The position numbers and the translations under genes are program-made. Positions 14,301-26,200 of a stretch of 64,000 nt of DNA are shown one piece after another (the stretch's first letter is position 1; each line of letters starts with the position of its first letter). This stretch comes from Dipetalonema caudispina (lineage: Eukaryota; Nematoda; Chromadorea; Rhabditida; Onchocercidae), in NCBI GenBank assembly GCA_013365325.1, contig JABVXV010000017.1:434001-498000 (forward strand), written 5' to 3'. A model generated the notes under the pieces. The model had not been told where the DNA came from and ran no database searches. It saw only the letters and a program-made list of their open reading frames with translations.

Positions 14301-17300
14301 AACATACGGTTATGGTTTCTTCCCATTTTTTGCTCATTTGTCTTGTTCTCTGCATAATATTTAATTTTAATTCGAATACATTTTTAAGCAGCTATTCTTT
14401 CACATTAACATTGTTTGGCACTGAACAGCAGGAATATTCATCTTGTACATTAAATTATTTTCTCATGTGGAATAGGGACCATGGATTTTTCATACGACTA
14501 ATTTTCATCCAAAATGCTTTCCAAGGGTCTCCTGCCTACGTTATTTCAAAGTATCTCTGTCAACTCCTGATATGAAGACTTTAAGCGGAAATTTAATCTT
14601 TTTTGTTTTAATACTTTTTACCATTTCAAAATGTTCTTAACGATAAGCTAGTTTTCTGACAATTTTTGATGATCTATAAGAACTGATTTTTGTTTTTTTC
14701 AGCTAGAATAATGCAACTTTTGAATTCTTAAATAAATTGTATTTTCTATTGGATGGGTATTTTTGTAATAAAATGTCATTATCAGGACGAAACTATAGCT
14801 ATAAATTTTAAAATCTGGAGCTTGTACGATATGTAAGGATAGGAAATATGCAGAATACGAGTGACATATCATATAAATGAAATCTTAATGATGGTTCTAA
14901 CGGAATGATGTTGTGTATCAAAACAGTGATGTGCAAAAAAAGTATTTTGGATTCAGTAAACAATATTGTTTCAATGAGAATATCAAAAATCCCTCCAAAT
15001 AGAGCAGTTTCAGTGCAATCTCTTACTGTTATTGGTAAAGAAATACTAAAACGACGTTGCTTTGTGATGATTCTGAAACAATTTTTGAAGAGTTGAGTCT
15101 TTTTCTCAGATCCTTAAATTTTGCGTGAACATTACGAACAAGAGTAATTGATACTTATAGATTAATCATTATTTCATCTTCCGTTAGCTGAAATTCTCTT
15201 TTTCTAATCAAAAGTTCATACTTCTGAAATTTTAGATTGATATTACCACTAGATCGGTGCAATATATTACTGGCAGAATGCCGTTAATTATGCTGAAAGG
15301 ATGAGAGCAAAGGCATTCTACATTGAAATAAGAAATTTACCTATTCCTTGGATCGATAGCAGCTTTCTGAAGAATTATTCAAACGTTTTGCAATCTCAGT
15401 TAACTTATTTACTGTTCTCTATATGATATATTGAAATATAGCTCTATATACAGATATATTTCAGTATACTAGAAACTCTTTCATTGAGACTTGAATGGAA
15501 GAAACACTTCATTAAAAATTTTGATTTTGAGGTAAATATCGTTTTGAAGTAGAACAACTTAACTGCAGAGAATACAAAAAAAAAAGAAATATTGTCGGAT
15601 CATATAATTAAATTTGTAGAGAACGTCGTTCGTTATTTCTAACGTTCTATAAGGGTCTTCATATTAGTTTTGTCTATTTTCAGCTTAATGGAAAGCATTT
15701 TCTGCTAATCACATCCTAATCCACATCATGAGTAGAAAATATCATTTTTAATATCCGAAAACTTATTGATATTCATCGTGGTATGTTTCTCCATTGATGC
15801 TTTTTCTTCCCTAAAACATATCTCTCGGCGTTTATCTTGTAGTAGATACGAAGAATTTCTTTTAAAATTAGGTCATTTAATGAGCTACCTCTTTCGTTCA
15901 ATCCCTCTGAACCCTGATGTCATTCAGGAAAAAACGAAGAGTAGGGAAAACCATTTTTGCCGCTTTGGGCAATAAGGCTTGATGACAGCTTATAAGATAG
16001 ATTATTGGTTCAGTTATTTCTTTTAAAATCCTGATTTCGACAATTGGAAGAAAACAAGTATGTATTTCGCGTTACTTCCTTCCTGGTTTCAGAATAAGTT
16101 TTCTGCAGTGCAATATCTGTAAAAGGTATCTAGAATTTAATCTACCTCAACATGATACGGATAAAAAATAGTGCTGCTATCCAAAATGCGGTAAAAAAAT
16201 AAGATGCCGAGTATTAATTAGCTTACCACTAGTTTTAAGCAGGAATAAAAATGAAATATTATATTATATTTGATACCAGTAATGGAAGCGGAATTGCTAA
16301 CAACTTTAGTCTTTCATTAGTTTCGTTTAGGTTTAATTTTTTCTACCTGTTGAAAAGAAATAGTGAGCATGGTCAATTTTTCAGTTACGAGTCCACATGG
16401 AAGAATGTCGATTGTTACGAATGCATGAATGTCAGCAGTGTGGTAAACGTTTTAAAGCACGCGGTGGTTTGCAACAGCATTTACGCATACATTCAAACGA
16501 TCGCCCATATCAGTGCCGTTTTTGCCCGAAGCGTTTCACTCAAAAGTCGCACGTCGATCAGCATGAAAGGATTCATACTGGTGAATATTTCCTTAAAATC
16601 AGACAGAGGCCGGTAATAGGACTCTAGAACATTTTGTTTTATATGACTCAGAAAATGAAACTTAGTTTCTTAAAATAAAGTCAAATTGAGAGATGAAAAT
16701 TGTAACGTATTAATTTCTTGAGTGTATATGGGCTTTTTTTTTCCATGTTTAAAAAGGATAATTTTTGGATTTCAGGTGCCAAACCATTTTCTTGTCAGTT
16801 TTGTGGGCGTGCATTTCGGCAGCGTTCCCAACAGCTCGGACATGAATCAACTCATGCGAGTGGACCTCTTTCCATGGGTGCGCATTTACCACATGCAAGC
16901 TCTCATCACATCAAATTTGAAAATGCAAAGTTTGTTTTGTTTTGTCTCTTCTTGTACTCAGTACAATACCTTCAAGATAGGTATTGTATTGTTGTTTGGT
17001 ATGATGAGATTGACATCCTTTCCCTACTCTAGCTAAAGACAAGTGTAATACTATATTATTGCAGTGCTGATCAAGGATGCAGCCAAGCAGCAGCTGGGGA
17101 TGCCAGCAGTGTTGAAAGAAATGCAGCTGTGCAACAGCAAGCAGTAACAGCGGTAGCCACTGCAGCAGCAGTTGCAGTAGCAGCACAACAGCAGGATCGC
17201 ATAAACAGTTCGGGGAGCAGTACTTTGAGTTTGATGTCACCGAATGGTACTGGATTGGCACATAGTGCAGTCAGTTCACTGTTAGCATTAAGTCAGCAGC

Positions 17301-17383
17301 AGCAGACTCAAGGGATGGCGATGTCACAAAGTACTCAGCAAACCATTGCCGATGCTATTGGTGCAAGGAATAATGCAGTTTGA
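2332..17383 (+). CDS. C2H2 zinc-finger transcription factor (9 coding exons, 545 aa)
   Basis: Probable nuclear DNA-binding regulator. Exons: 2332-2541, 2815-3030, 9521-9675, 9956-10116, 10478-10510, 10907-11100, 16385-16580, 16776-16929, 17065-17383. All junctions have GT donors and mostly TTTCAG acceptors, phases agree, and the total is 1638 nt including TGA. The first 300 residues are Ser/Gln/Ala-rich and look disordered. Residues 311-331 form a C2HC finger (C311, C314, H327, C331) split by an intron. Three classical C2H2 fingers follow: C339/C342/H355/H359, C367/C370/H383/H387 with a TGAKPF-type linker to C395/C398/H411/H415. The tail (440-545) is rich in Gln and Ala. The ATG at 2332 is the first in its exon. 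The frame is open back to the acceptor at 2315, so upstream coding cannot be excluded. I cannot assign an orthologue. The convergent neighbour is the minus-strand bHLH gene. Confidence 0.85.
4035..4067. repeat. perfect inverted repeat, 15-bp arms, 3-nt loop
   Basis: The left arm 4035-4049 (TTATAATGAAGGAAG) is exactly complementary to 4053-4067, separated by AGA. The bases just outside do not pair. It lies inside intron 2 of the zinc-finger gene. The stem is too short for a usual pre-miRNA. Confidence 0.9.
5893..5943 (+). CDS. candidate alternative terminal exon of the zinc-finger gene
   Basis: The acceptor TTGTTACAG at 5884-5892 is followed by an open frame in phase 0 coding PSPVYSHSARSATSPA and then TAG at 5941-5943. 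Phase 0 matches the end of exon 2 (3030). The Ser/Pro/Ala composition resembles the rest of the N-terminal region. Joining exon 2 to it would give a protein of about 158 residues lacking all zinc fingers. No donor lies before the stop, so it would have to be terminal. It could equally be a chance open stretch. Confidence 0.25.
   Translation, partial: PSPVYSHSARSATSPA
9059..9066 (+). promoter_or_regulatory. TATA-like box of a possible internal promoter
   Basis: TATAAAAG lies 28 bp upstream of the A in a TCAGTC initiator-like sequence (9085-9090) and downstream of a pyrimidine-rich tract. The next coding exon (9521) has an early in-frame ATG (9536), so transcripts starting here could yield a shorter protein that keeps all fingers. 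The evidence is motif spacing only. Confidence 0.25.
11101..16384 (+). other. long intron of the zinc-finger gene
   Basis: A 5.3-kb intron splitting the first finger. It hosts the minus-strand PP1-like relic (about 12490-13740). An open frame at 14204-14575 (plus, Phe/Leu-rich) and one at 11949-12248 (minus) have no domain I recognise. The rest is A+T-rich with no supported feature. Confidence 0.5.
12490..13740 (-). pseudogene. decayed PP1-type serine/threonine protein phosphatase
   Basis: Read on the minus strand, fragments follow the order of a PP1 catalytic subunit. Near 13690-13640, FFGYPKKGRQNL matches FLGDYVDRGKQSLE. At 13590-13520, the segment around YGKIE matches the RGNHE block. At 13519-13320, NGFYEECTLRYNIRL matches the PP1 YGFYDECKRRYNIRL block and runs in the same frame through the region of HGGLSPDLQ, with an in-frame TAA. 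At 12717-12490, DNRRGISCTF matches NDRGVSFTF, then RAYRV replaces RAHQV, and LVTF...MMM matches the C-terminal block. Metal-binding residues are gone: the DxxDR aspartates, the Asn and His of GNHE, and the His of RAHQ (now Tyr). Stops and frame changes are present. PP1-like phosphatases are greatly expanded in nematodes. I infer a dead copy nested antisense in the zinc-finger intron. Confidence 0.75.
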
Positions 17384-18168
17384 ACGGAAGCTCAATGTGT
17401 CCTCTTATTTTGCATATATTTTGCAGTACTTTCGTGCTATCTTCATGTACTATGTTATTCCAGGGCACATTGTTGTATTCTCGATTCGATAAGCTGCATA
17501 TCTTGTTTCGTTGCATCGCTCAATTTTCTTTTCAAGTGGATAATTGCTTGTTTGTTTAACTTGATCGTAGCATTTTTTTTTTTTTTTTTATTTGGTTCAG
17601 ACGAATTATGATGTTATTATTGACTGCCAAAATCCATCCTTCTAGATCGGTGTTCCTTGTATGTTTTTTCTGCCCTTTAAATTGAGCTTTGTCGTATCAG
17701 GCTGTTTTACACCGTGTTTCCCGTCCATACTGCTTTTTATTTGATTATCGGAAGCGACAGTTTATAAATCTTATTGGGTTTTGCAGTCCGAGATTGAGCT
17801 TTCAAAGTTTGAAAATTTAGAAGTACAATCGTTTTGTCGGTGACGTGAGCAACTTCTTTCATTCATTTGTTTTTTTGCGGTTTGGTATTTTCGAAGGAAG
17901 TGTACATCGCAGGTATTGCCTTTAGGGTTAACTGCAGCGGAGAAGTAACTCACATTACAGACTTATCAAGTATATATATACTGTTAATCGCTGTTTAGGC
18001 CCTTCAGTGAATTCCGCACCATTCTTAATATTGAAGAAATACGAGTTGCTTATCGATCCTGGAACATGAAATATTTTCATGAGGGTTTAGAAATTCGGCA
18101 ACTATATGGATTTTCTGCAACTGTAATTTATTTTTTGAAAATAGGCCGTTGTCTGCTTAATTTTCTTT

Positions 18169-18174
18169 AATAAA
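18169..18174 (+). terminator. candidate polyadenylation signal of the zinc-finger gene
   Basis: AATAAA lies about 790 nt after the zinc-finger stop codon and is the first canonical hexamer I found downstream. Assignment is inferred. Confidence 0.35.
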
Positions 18175-21055
18175 ACTCAGAAGTTTTGATATTAGATATT
18201 GAAATTAGTGTTGGATGAATCTGCCAACCTCGCCTTCCCTCAGCAAAATGTTAGATATTTTGGCAATATTTATTTCTTGAAAATTGACACCAACAATTAA
18301 GTTTGAGATTTCGGTGTATCTGTCGTGCGTATTCTGTGTGTCCATGTGTGTTTGTGTCTACTATGTCTTTGATACCATCTGTTGGTTACTTCTAAGTTTC
18401 CCTGTGTCGTTTTGTTTTTTCTTCCACGGCCAGTAAATTGTTAGGCTCTTTTTTCTTTTTCCGTATTTGCCTTGCTGTTGCTAGTTTACCTGGTAGTTTT
18501 ATTTATTTTATGTTTTCAGAGTCTGTTCCAGCTGCTTTTTCTTGAAATTCTCCTTGATAATCACCACATATGCGTCGAATAATTTTTTCTTTTCTTGAAA
18601 GATAAGTGTTGAGAGGTCTCGTTGTTTGCCTTTTCGATTCTCTTCTTAACTCAGGCATTCCAGGTCTGCAATCAGATAGGGTCAAACAAAGGTTTCGAGC
18701 GAAAATGAGTACAATTATAATTTACTTAGGTAGTGACCTGCCTGCGTGACAAATTATTACATTGTAATGGTTATGATTGCAATTTCCAATATTCCGACTG
18801 CCAGATATCAAAGCGGGAATTCTGTGTTGCAGGTTGGATTTTTATGATCAGAATCCGTTCATTTTATATTCGGTGCATTTGTGTTTCAATTAAATTACAC
18901 TTCTAAATATTTATCACATTTTGCCATTCAACGATGCACTTGTAAAGTGGTTGAGCGAAATCCTAATTTTTCCGGAAAATTAGTGGTATTGCGGGTTGGA
19001 TTACTGTTTTCACTGATATTGTCATAATCACTATCATTGTTATTGTTTATGAATGATTTCTCCTTCGTGAGTTTTCATTCAATTTTTTATTGGATTTATT
19101 CTTAATTTCAGTCGAAGAAGACAATCATTGGTTTAAATAATTGCCACAAAGCATTCATTTCTAATTTTTGTATTCTCACCGAGCTTTGTTCTTTTTAATT
19201 GAATTTGTTGTCTGTTCGTTTTTGTCGGTTTATTTTCTTACGTCTTATTACGGTTGCCATTCGGGTCCTGTAATTTTTTAAATTGTAAAGTTCCAAGTAT
19301 TCCTATCTTTTTCTTTATTCTTTCTAACCTTATTAAATATAGAAAATCTAGTTTAAGTCGCGATATATTCTCTAGTTTCAAACCCATCATTTGTTGGAGC
19401 TGAAGAGATGCGCTTTTTTCCGCGACAGTGTGCTATAATTTCAGTATTCTTCGCTGAATCTCGAAGTGATATACTGTTTGCATCAGTATTGAAAAGTCTT
19501 CCACCACTTCGAGGCATTGAGACTGCCGCATGAATTGCACAAATTCAACTCTTCTTGACATTACGTGCGCGAGTGGGTGTTTCTATATTAATTCGTACTT
19601 TTCTTTTTTCTAATGACAATTTAGGCCGTGATTTTCAGATTACGACACATTTTCGATTTGTCAAATTCTCTTATGCGAGAATGCGAGCTGAGGAGTGATT
19701 CATCCTTTTTGCCCTTTCACCGTAATTTATTTATTAATGGAGATGTGGAAATGGAAGTTTTTTTGCAAAATCTGTATAGTTTTATATGTTGTACCAATCA
19801 TTTTTCATTTTGAAATAAATTAAATTATGGGCTAAAATACTTCGATTTGGTGTTTTCCGTTCTGGGACACGTGTACTCTCCATGATGCAGTTTGTAGAAT
19901 GCGATTATTTCAGATCTGATTTGAACGGATGCGCCTCGCAGGTATTCGTCATCTCGTTTAAGTTGTCGCTGTCCCCGTCCTTCATCTCCCATATCTCCCG
20001 TTTTTCTTTCTATCCCTTGTTTAGATTTCAAACAGTTGACGATAAGCTCATGTATTCCGAGTTTTTTGTGCTTCTGCTACTGCTGGAAAATAAATAAGTA
20101 TATTGGCTATTTTGCATGTTACTTGCTGAGCGAACATACTGTGTGCTGCTAGTGGATTTTCGATTTTTCAATTATTTAGACTGTTGAGTGCAGATGTTTT
20201 GTTTTATTTTAGATATGTTGTTACGTGTACCTAATGCCTCTATTCTACAAAATGCCAACCTGAAAGGCGCAAAACTGACAGGTAGGGTACATGAGAAGGA
20301 GGTTAATGTGACCATAATGATGGTTTTATCGAATGCCTTTGACCAAGGGCGCCTTTGGTATGGTTGGATTTGCACTGTGTAGTCAGTTCGTTGCAATGTG
20401 GAGCCATACTTGAGTTTTAAGTATGCCTGTTACGACTTCGGTTTATGGGCTGTTTGGTGATCATACATACAGGTAATCGATGGAGAGAGATGATTTCCTT
20501 TTTAAAAGTGGTTTTTCTGCATATATTTGTAAAGGCATATCCTAAGTTGTCCCACAATCCGTACTGCTGATAGTTATTTAGCGCTTGTTGTGCCTGTTAG
20601 TGATTGTTAAATATTCGGGCTAATCAAAATTTGTTACTAAGATGCTAGACTAATTAAATCCTGTATAGTTAGGGAATTAACAACACAAATAATTATTCAA
20701 ATTTTGTATGATTGCAAAATTAACAAAATAAAATTATATCTGATAAAGAATTTGTTGAAGTAGACAACTGTTTGATGAACAGAACCCTCACCAGTGTTAG
20801 ACTTTGTTGCATGAATAATGTTTCATTGACTTACTCTAGTTATCTTGAATACCTTCCATGATTAATATTAATTTAATTCGGAATAAGGCGTAAGTTTCTT
20901 TGTTGCAGTAATTTCTTCGTATTGTACATGCTCATTATGTATCCCAGTATATGCAAAATATAAACAATAATAATTAAGGGAGCTTCAGTCAGATGGCTCA
21001 AAAGTTAACAAATATATTTCTGGAATGAAATCAGAGGTATTACTGGATTCATCAT

Positions 21056-21061
21056 TTATTA
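21056..21061 (-). terminator. candidate polyadenylation signal of the bHLH gene
   Basis: AATAAA on the minus strand about 34 nt downstream of the bHLH stop codon (21095-21097), the compact spacing common in nematode 3'UTRs. Confidence 0.5.
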
Positions 21062-21094
21062 CATTTTGCTTCCTCTACATGGAAAGTTCATTTT

Positions 21095-21574
21095 TCAGAA
21101 ATGTAATAGATTATCCAAATACGAAATATATGAGATAGAGAGGCGTAGTATCTCGATTTTTGATAGTTTCTTATTGAGTGGTAGTGTAGGTAGCAGCGCT
21201 CGTAGTTTTGCGAATGCGCTATTGAACGATTCGACCCGGATGCTGTAATTAGTGAACATCGATGAGTAATGAAATATTTCCTTAAAAAATGAAATAAAAT
21301 TAAACTCCCTGAAATTTGGTTCTGTTTGCCAGTTAGGAAGTTTAATCCACTATCGAACTTTTACGACACTTAAATTCAATAGTTCGATGGAAAAAAACTG
21401 TTATTGACATGATACCATTGCAATTCAGGATAAAGGAAAGGATAAAAGTGGAAATGCCAAAAATCACCGTTCTCGACTAGCATGAAGATTGCGATATTTT
21501 GGTGTAGCCCGGCGTCGTTTACGTCGTTCCGCTTTGCTCAATTTCTTCAACTCAATAGCCGATAACTGATGCAT
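21095..21574 (-). CDS. hlh-15: HEN/NHLH-family bHLH transcription factor, HLH-15-like (2 exons, 84 aa)
   Basis: Minus-strand exons 21574-21468 and 21242-21095 join in phase 2 (donor GAACG before GTGATT, acceptor ATTACAG) to give 255 nt including TGA. Nearly the whole product is one bHLH domain. The basic region reads RRKRRRATPKYRNLHA then SRERIRVESFN, helix 1 AFAKLRALLPTLP, loop LNKKLSK, helix 2 IEILRLSISYISYLDNLL. This is the diagnostic HEN1/NHLH pattern (RRRATAKYRxxHATRERIRVEAFN, LPTLPPDKKLSKIEILRLAICYISYL). C. elegans HLH-15 is similarly tiny. The start ATG at 21574 follows an in-frame stop with no earlier ATG between, unless an upstream exon exists. Family members are mostly neuronal E-box regulators that pair with class I bHLH proteins; the role here is inferred. 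FLVCR lies upstream on the same strand. Confidence 0.93.
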
Positions 21575-23205
21575 TACCGGAAATGTACGAGCACAAAGGG
21601 TGAATGTAAATCGGAGAATCCAGGAGGTGGCATATCAATTTTATTACTGCCTGGGGATGGGAGGAAGGGAGACGATTTCGGATTAATTGAATCATTCACT
21701 AACAACACATCCTTCCATATCATTGTTTCATAGGCGATTCTCAGTGGATAGTAGGTTGGAAATTTTATTAGTTTCATTTGAATGCAGAATGAGAAGTAAT
21801 TAGCAAACACATGCTGTCTACAAGCTGGCTCACTGGGCTATTTATTCATAGTAAGCTTCAAATTTCCTCAAGATTCCCGAAATCTTTGCCAAATGCAAGA
21901 TTTTGATAATTTGTTTTTCCATGAGCTTATCAGGTCAGGTCTCTGATTTTTTATTAAAACACTAATATCTCTATAGATTCCGTAGGAAATTTATTTCGAT
22001 AAAATTAGTTGCATTTTTATTATTGCTACCAGATTTCAATATAGGATGTTACTAAAAAATATCATATGAGAGGAGCAACAACATCCCCAACTACATTTTT
22101 TTTTTTGGATTCCAAATGTGAAGACTGCTTGATCGATTCAAATAAACATTTGAGATAATCTGTGTTGCGGTGGCTGTTGAGCTTTGTTTGTCAGTCGCAA
22201 GATCTATCCGCATTTAACTAATTCTGTATAAATTTATGCTCCAGCTCAGTGTCTATTCAGTCATTTTAGGAGTTAGTTTACTATTTCAGGAATTTCGAAA
22301 TGTCACTGACTCTCAGAAATTTCCACTAGCTCAAATGAATCTGATTTCGTGTCGTTTGAAAGCTGCTTCGGAATGAATTCTCCGGAAAACGTCCTTTCCA
22401 AATTTGTCAATTCATACTCAGTTTATTAGGAAGTCTCGACCTGCGCTCTCTTGATACTTTTTTTTAAACTCATCCTTTTTGTTTTAAGTCAAAAACTATA
22501 TTTGAGGGATAGATGAGCTGGGGAACAAATTTAATACACAAATATTTATTCGCCACGAAGCATAAATCGAAAGAGCTATTAAAAGTAGAATTTGATGAGA
22601 ATGTAAATTATACAGTGGTGAATTTTTTGAAACTTCTAATTGAAAAATAGGTAGAACTAGTGGAAATCACAGGTGACTGAAAAAGCAGTGATATGGGGAT
22701 GACCAGAGTAAAAACATCACAGTCGGCACAATGAGGCCCAGGTGAAAAAATAAAATAAGTATGTGAAGTAGTATTCTTGACAGCAGCACAGAATTACTAT
22801 AATATATGCTTGTCTCAAGTGAGTGAAGAGATGAGAAATGCACTTCAAAACTTGTATTTCATTCAGCATACTACACTGATTCGGTTCGTACTTGCTGCAT
22901 AAAAAGATTTCATTAAATTTGTAAAGAGATTGAAATGAAAAGATAAAAAGAGGAGAACTCTAAAAGATTATAAGTATTTGTATTTTTATATTTTATTCTC
23001 CAGATTAGCAAAATAAGGATATTTGTATGGGATATTTTCATTCATAATAAGGATCTTTCATTCATAAATTAACATCAGTCTTCTATCTATCTTTATCTGG
23101 CTTCCAGAAACTGTGGACATTTTCCAGATCATCTTTTCTACTTAGATTAACTGTTTTATTCTATCTTTTCGTAGAAATATTTAGAAATACTTCGCAAACA
23201 TTAAC
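21575..23205. other. intergenic region between the bHLH and FLVCR-like genes
   Basis: A 1.6-kb A+T-rich spacer. It should contain the bHLH promoter (next to 21574) and the FLVCR 3'UTR (next to 23205). A CCCCAG acceptor-like site near 21647 on the minus strand could be a trans-splice or upstream-exon acceptor for the bHLH gene. Nothing else is supported. Confidence 0.4.
22992..22997 (-). terminator. candidate polyadenylation signal of the FLVCR-like gene
   Basis: AATAAA on the minus strand about 210 nt after the transporter stop codon. Confidence 0.45.
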
Positions 23206-26200
23206 TTAGACGGTAACGATAAAATGGTCGAAACTTACGGATAATATGCATGGTGTGCTTTCGTGAGCTCTTTGTCTTCGTAGATCAGATTTGATAAGAG
23301 CTTGAAAAGATATAAATCATAAATATTTCTCATAAAATAATCTTAATTGAAGGAGAAAATACTGTATTCTGCATTATGCGTAATTCTTAAGTTGGATGGA
23401 ATTTATGGTTCTTAATGAATTGGCTTTTCTGAATTAATCAAAGATATGGGAACACAGAAACTAACCTGTAAGAAAAGTGCCAACGATTAGAAATCCCGTA
23501 AGTGTTAAATTACTGGCAAAGACACTACCGTGTTGAAGAATAAAACCAACACATGAGGTAAGCGCTATACCAAACACCTGAAAGTAAAAAGTATGTTAGT
23601 CATAATCATTCGAAAGAAATATTTTTAAAAGATATGAAGGATTCAAATTAAAGTAAGAAAGCGAATGAAAATTTTCCAGTCACATAAGAGAAACAAGGAT
23701 ACATTCTATAGAAAATGAAAGTAAAAACCTGAGCAGAAGCATTTAGAAGGCCTGAAGCGGTTCCCTCAGCTATTGGGAAAGTTAGCTCTGATGCAAATTC
23801 GAAACCGATCGGTAAATATCCGGTCATGAAAAACCTGCAAATTGATTACTTGAAGTAGTCGTTAACTTCTTTAAAACATCGATGCAGCGATACATTCCAA
23901 CTGTCGTCTACTTTAAAATTAGAACACGATAAATGGTTGTCAGTTGCGCACCTTGGCAGTTGACAAGTTTAGCAAACAATGTTTATTATGCCATGGGAGA
24001 AGCGCAGTTCACTGCAGGAGATATGCAATTGTCACTTCATTCGTCATTTTTTTCATGGTTCATTGCGCTGTTCCTAACTTTTGCTCTTCGATGAAGCACT
24101 ACATTATGTTCTACACCAACAAAACATAATAAGTATGGCTGAAAAATGCCGCTTTCATGAAGACGATATCTCAGAGACTTCTTTTTAATTTCAAGCCTAA
24201 ATCATAGCCCAATTTTTGTCCCATAGGATACAGAAATCAAAAAATTGATTGGTGAGTTTTTGAGTTTTATATCAGACGGGGAGTAATATAAGCTCTTGAT
24301 TTGATTTTATCATTTTAAATTTTGCAGGTCTATGGATTTCTGAAACAAAAGTTACCACCCTTTTCGAAAAATAAATTTATTCCTTCCTAGTAATTTGCTG
24401 AATTTCATTTTTATGTGCTAGTCAAAGAAGTTTCATTTTCCGATTATAGCATCTTCCCGTACGGCACATCACTACTAACACCGTTATTAAAAGTGGTTCA
24501 AAAGAAATGATCTGACAGGTGACATTGACAGTTATGATTTTCATGTTGATTCATTCAGCATTGATTAAATTCCTTATTCCGATTCAAGGTCAAAGCTTTA
24601 AGCTTACAAATTACTGCAAATCATACCCAAGAAGTATGGAGCTTACATAAATATACCACATTTGCGCGACACCCAACAAAACAGTAAACAGAAGCATGCC
24701 TGCTGCGCAAAACATATATACAACAAGGGTAGTCAGTCTGAAATGAGAAGTTAAAGACCTAAATACTTAATAATTACGGGTCTTACCAATTCCTTTTCTT
24801 CCAAAATGGTAGATTAAAACTCTGATCTATTATACAATGATTTTTCCATTCATTCATTCATTCATTCACTTATTTGTTCTTCTAGCGAAAAGTTAACTAG
24901 TTAAAGTTAGTCCTTATTCGAAATATGATCTCGACATTAGTCGATCGATCTTAAGTAAAGTAAGAACTTACTCCAACTTTAGGTAAATTTCCGTGTGAAA
25001 ATACAAAAGACAAGTTAGTTATGCAAGTAAGGGCAGACTAGAAACAGTAAACCAATAATCATCATAACAAAATGCTCTCTGCTGCCCGTAATTGGCAATG
25101 ATGCAACCGACAAGAGCAATGTTGCGATTACGACTTAACAAACTTAACTTACTTATTTCTGTAAAACATTCCTTTAAATTGGTGAATAGAAGTGAAATAC
25201 CTACTTAAAGTAATGAAAACGATCTAGAATAAAACCACACAGTACTGAACCAACCATTCCAGCTAGAACCAATAGGAGACCAATCATTCCTGTAATCTCA
25301 TTTCCGATCAATATTTCGATCAGTCAAAAAATTCTTTTGAATAAAAAATGGTCCTTACTTTTCATTCAATAACTATAATATTTCTGTATGATTTCATGAT
25401 TTCAGTTAAGATTATTTTACTGAATAAATTTATACATAATGCACCTGCACTTTCTTGCTCATCGGGATGAAATATCAGTATCATTTGACTGAGCACTGTT
25501 GATACGGCATAAAATACACCAACATTGACTCCTTAAATAAATTTCTAGAAAAATACTTGCTATAATATATCGCATTAAGAAAAAAAGAAAAAGAACTCTA
25601 CAAGAATAGAGGTGAAAGCAGTGAATTAAGATTATATTTTTGAACTTCGCAAATGAAGTAAATTCTCGATGAGTGGCAATGAACAACTTGCAGTGCATCT
25701 TTCATCTTACTAAACACGAATTTGCAACTGTGAACTTACAAATCAAAACGATGGTATACATACCGTAAGTAATGAAAAGAAGTACAAAATTAAGATTTGT
25801 CATTAGTTGTTTCAATGAGTGGTAATAATTTTTCTCGCTGGTATCCTCCAGTACGCGTAACTGTGCCAAACTTGGTGGTGAAGGTGGTTTGTTTGGAAAT
25901 GCTAAAAAAAAAAAAAAAAATGAAAAAGTTAGTTTCGGTAAGTAATTTTGGTAATTTTGGCACAAAAACATCCCATAAAATAGAATAATACGAAATGTAA
26001 ATTAAATCAGAAAATAAAGTAGGACTTACAAATAATTGAATTTGAAGTGGTCATGCAAAGAGCAATATCCGATATCAAACCGATATAACTACGACTTACA
26101 CCATTACTATCACCGACATTAACTTGATACAACAATCTTGACATCACAAAGTGGTAGGACATTACTGAGATAGAACACGATCATAAATATCATTAAGCTA

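Larger units (their letters stand above)
17384..21094. other. intergenic region and zinc-finger 3'UTR
   Basis: A 3.7-kb gap between convergent genes. The first part is T-rich and is probably the zinc-finger 3'UTR, with a poly-T run near 17573-17590. Three short plus-strand stretches (19639-20281) read like pentapeptide repeats and are discussed as a finding. An open frame on the minus strand (18503-18685) follows an acceptor-like TTGCAG but has no recognisable domain. Confidence 0.45.

Noticed and set aside
14204..14575. 123-codon plus-strand open frame, one of the longest in the window
   Set aside because: Phe/Leu-rich, starts in a poly-A run, has no recognisable domain and no splice sites in matching phase. 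Most likely a chance frame in A+T-rich intron sequence, although a mobile-element relic cannot be excluded.
24651..24656. GTAAGC donor a few bases further on for exon 8 of the FLVCR-like gene
   Set aside because: A better-looking donor near 24648 (TAT before GTAAGC) breaks the reading frame into the FFMTGYLP exon. The GTATAT donor after 24657 restores phase and a tryptophan before FFMTGY.
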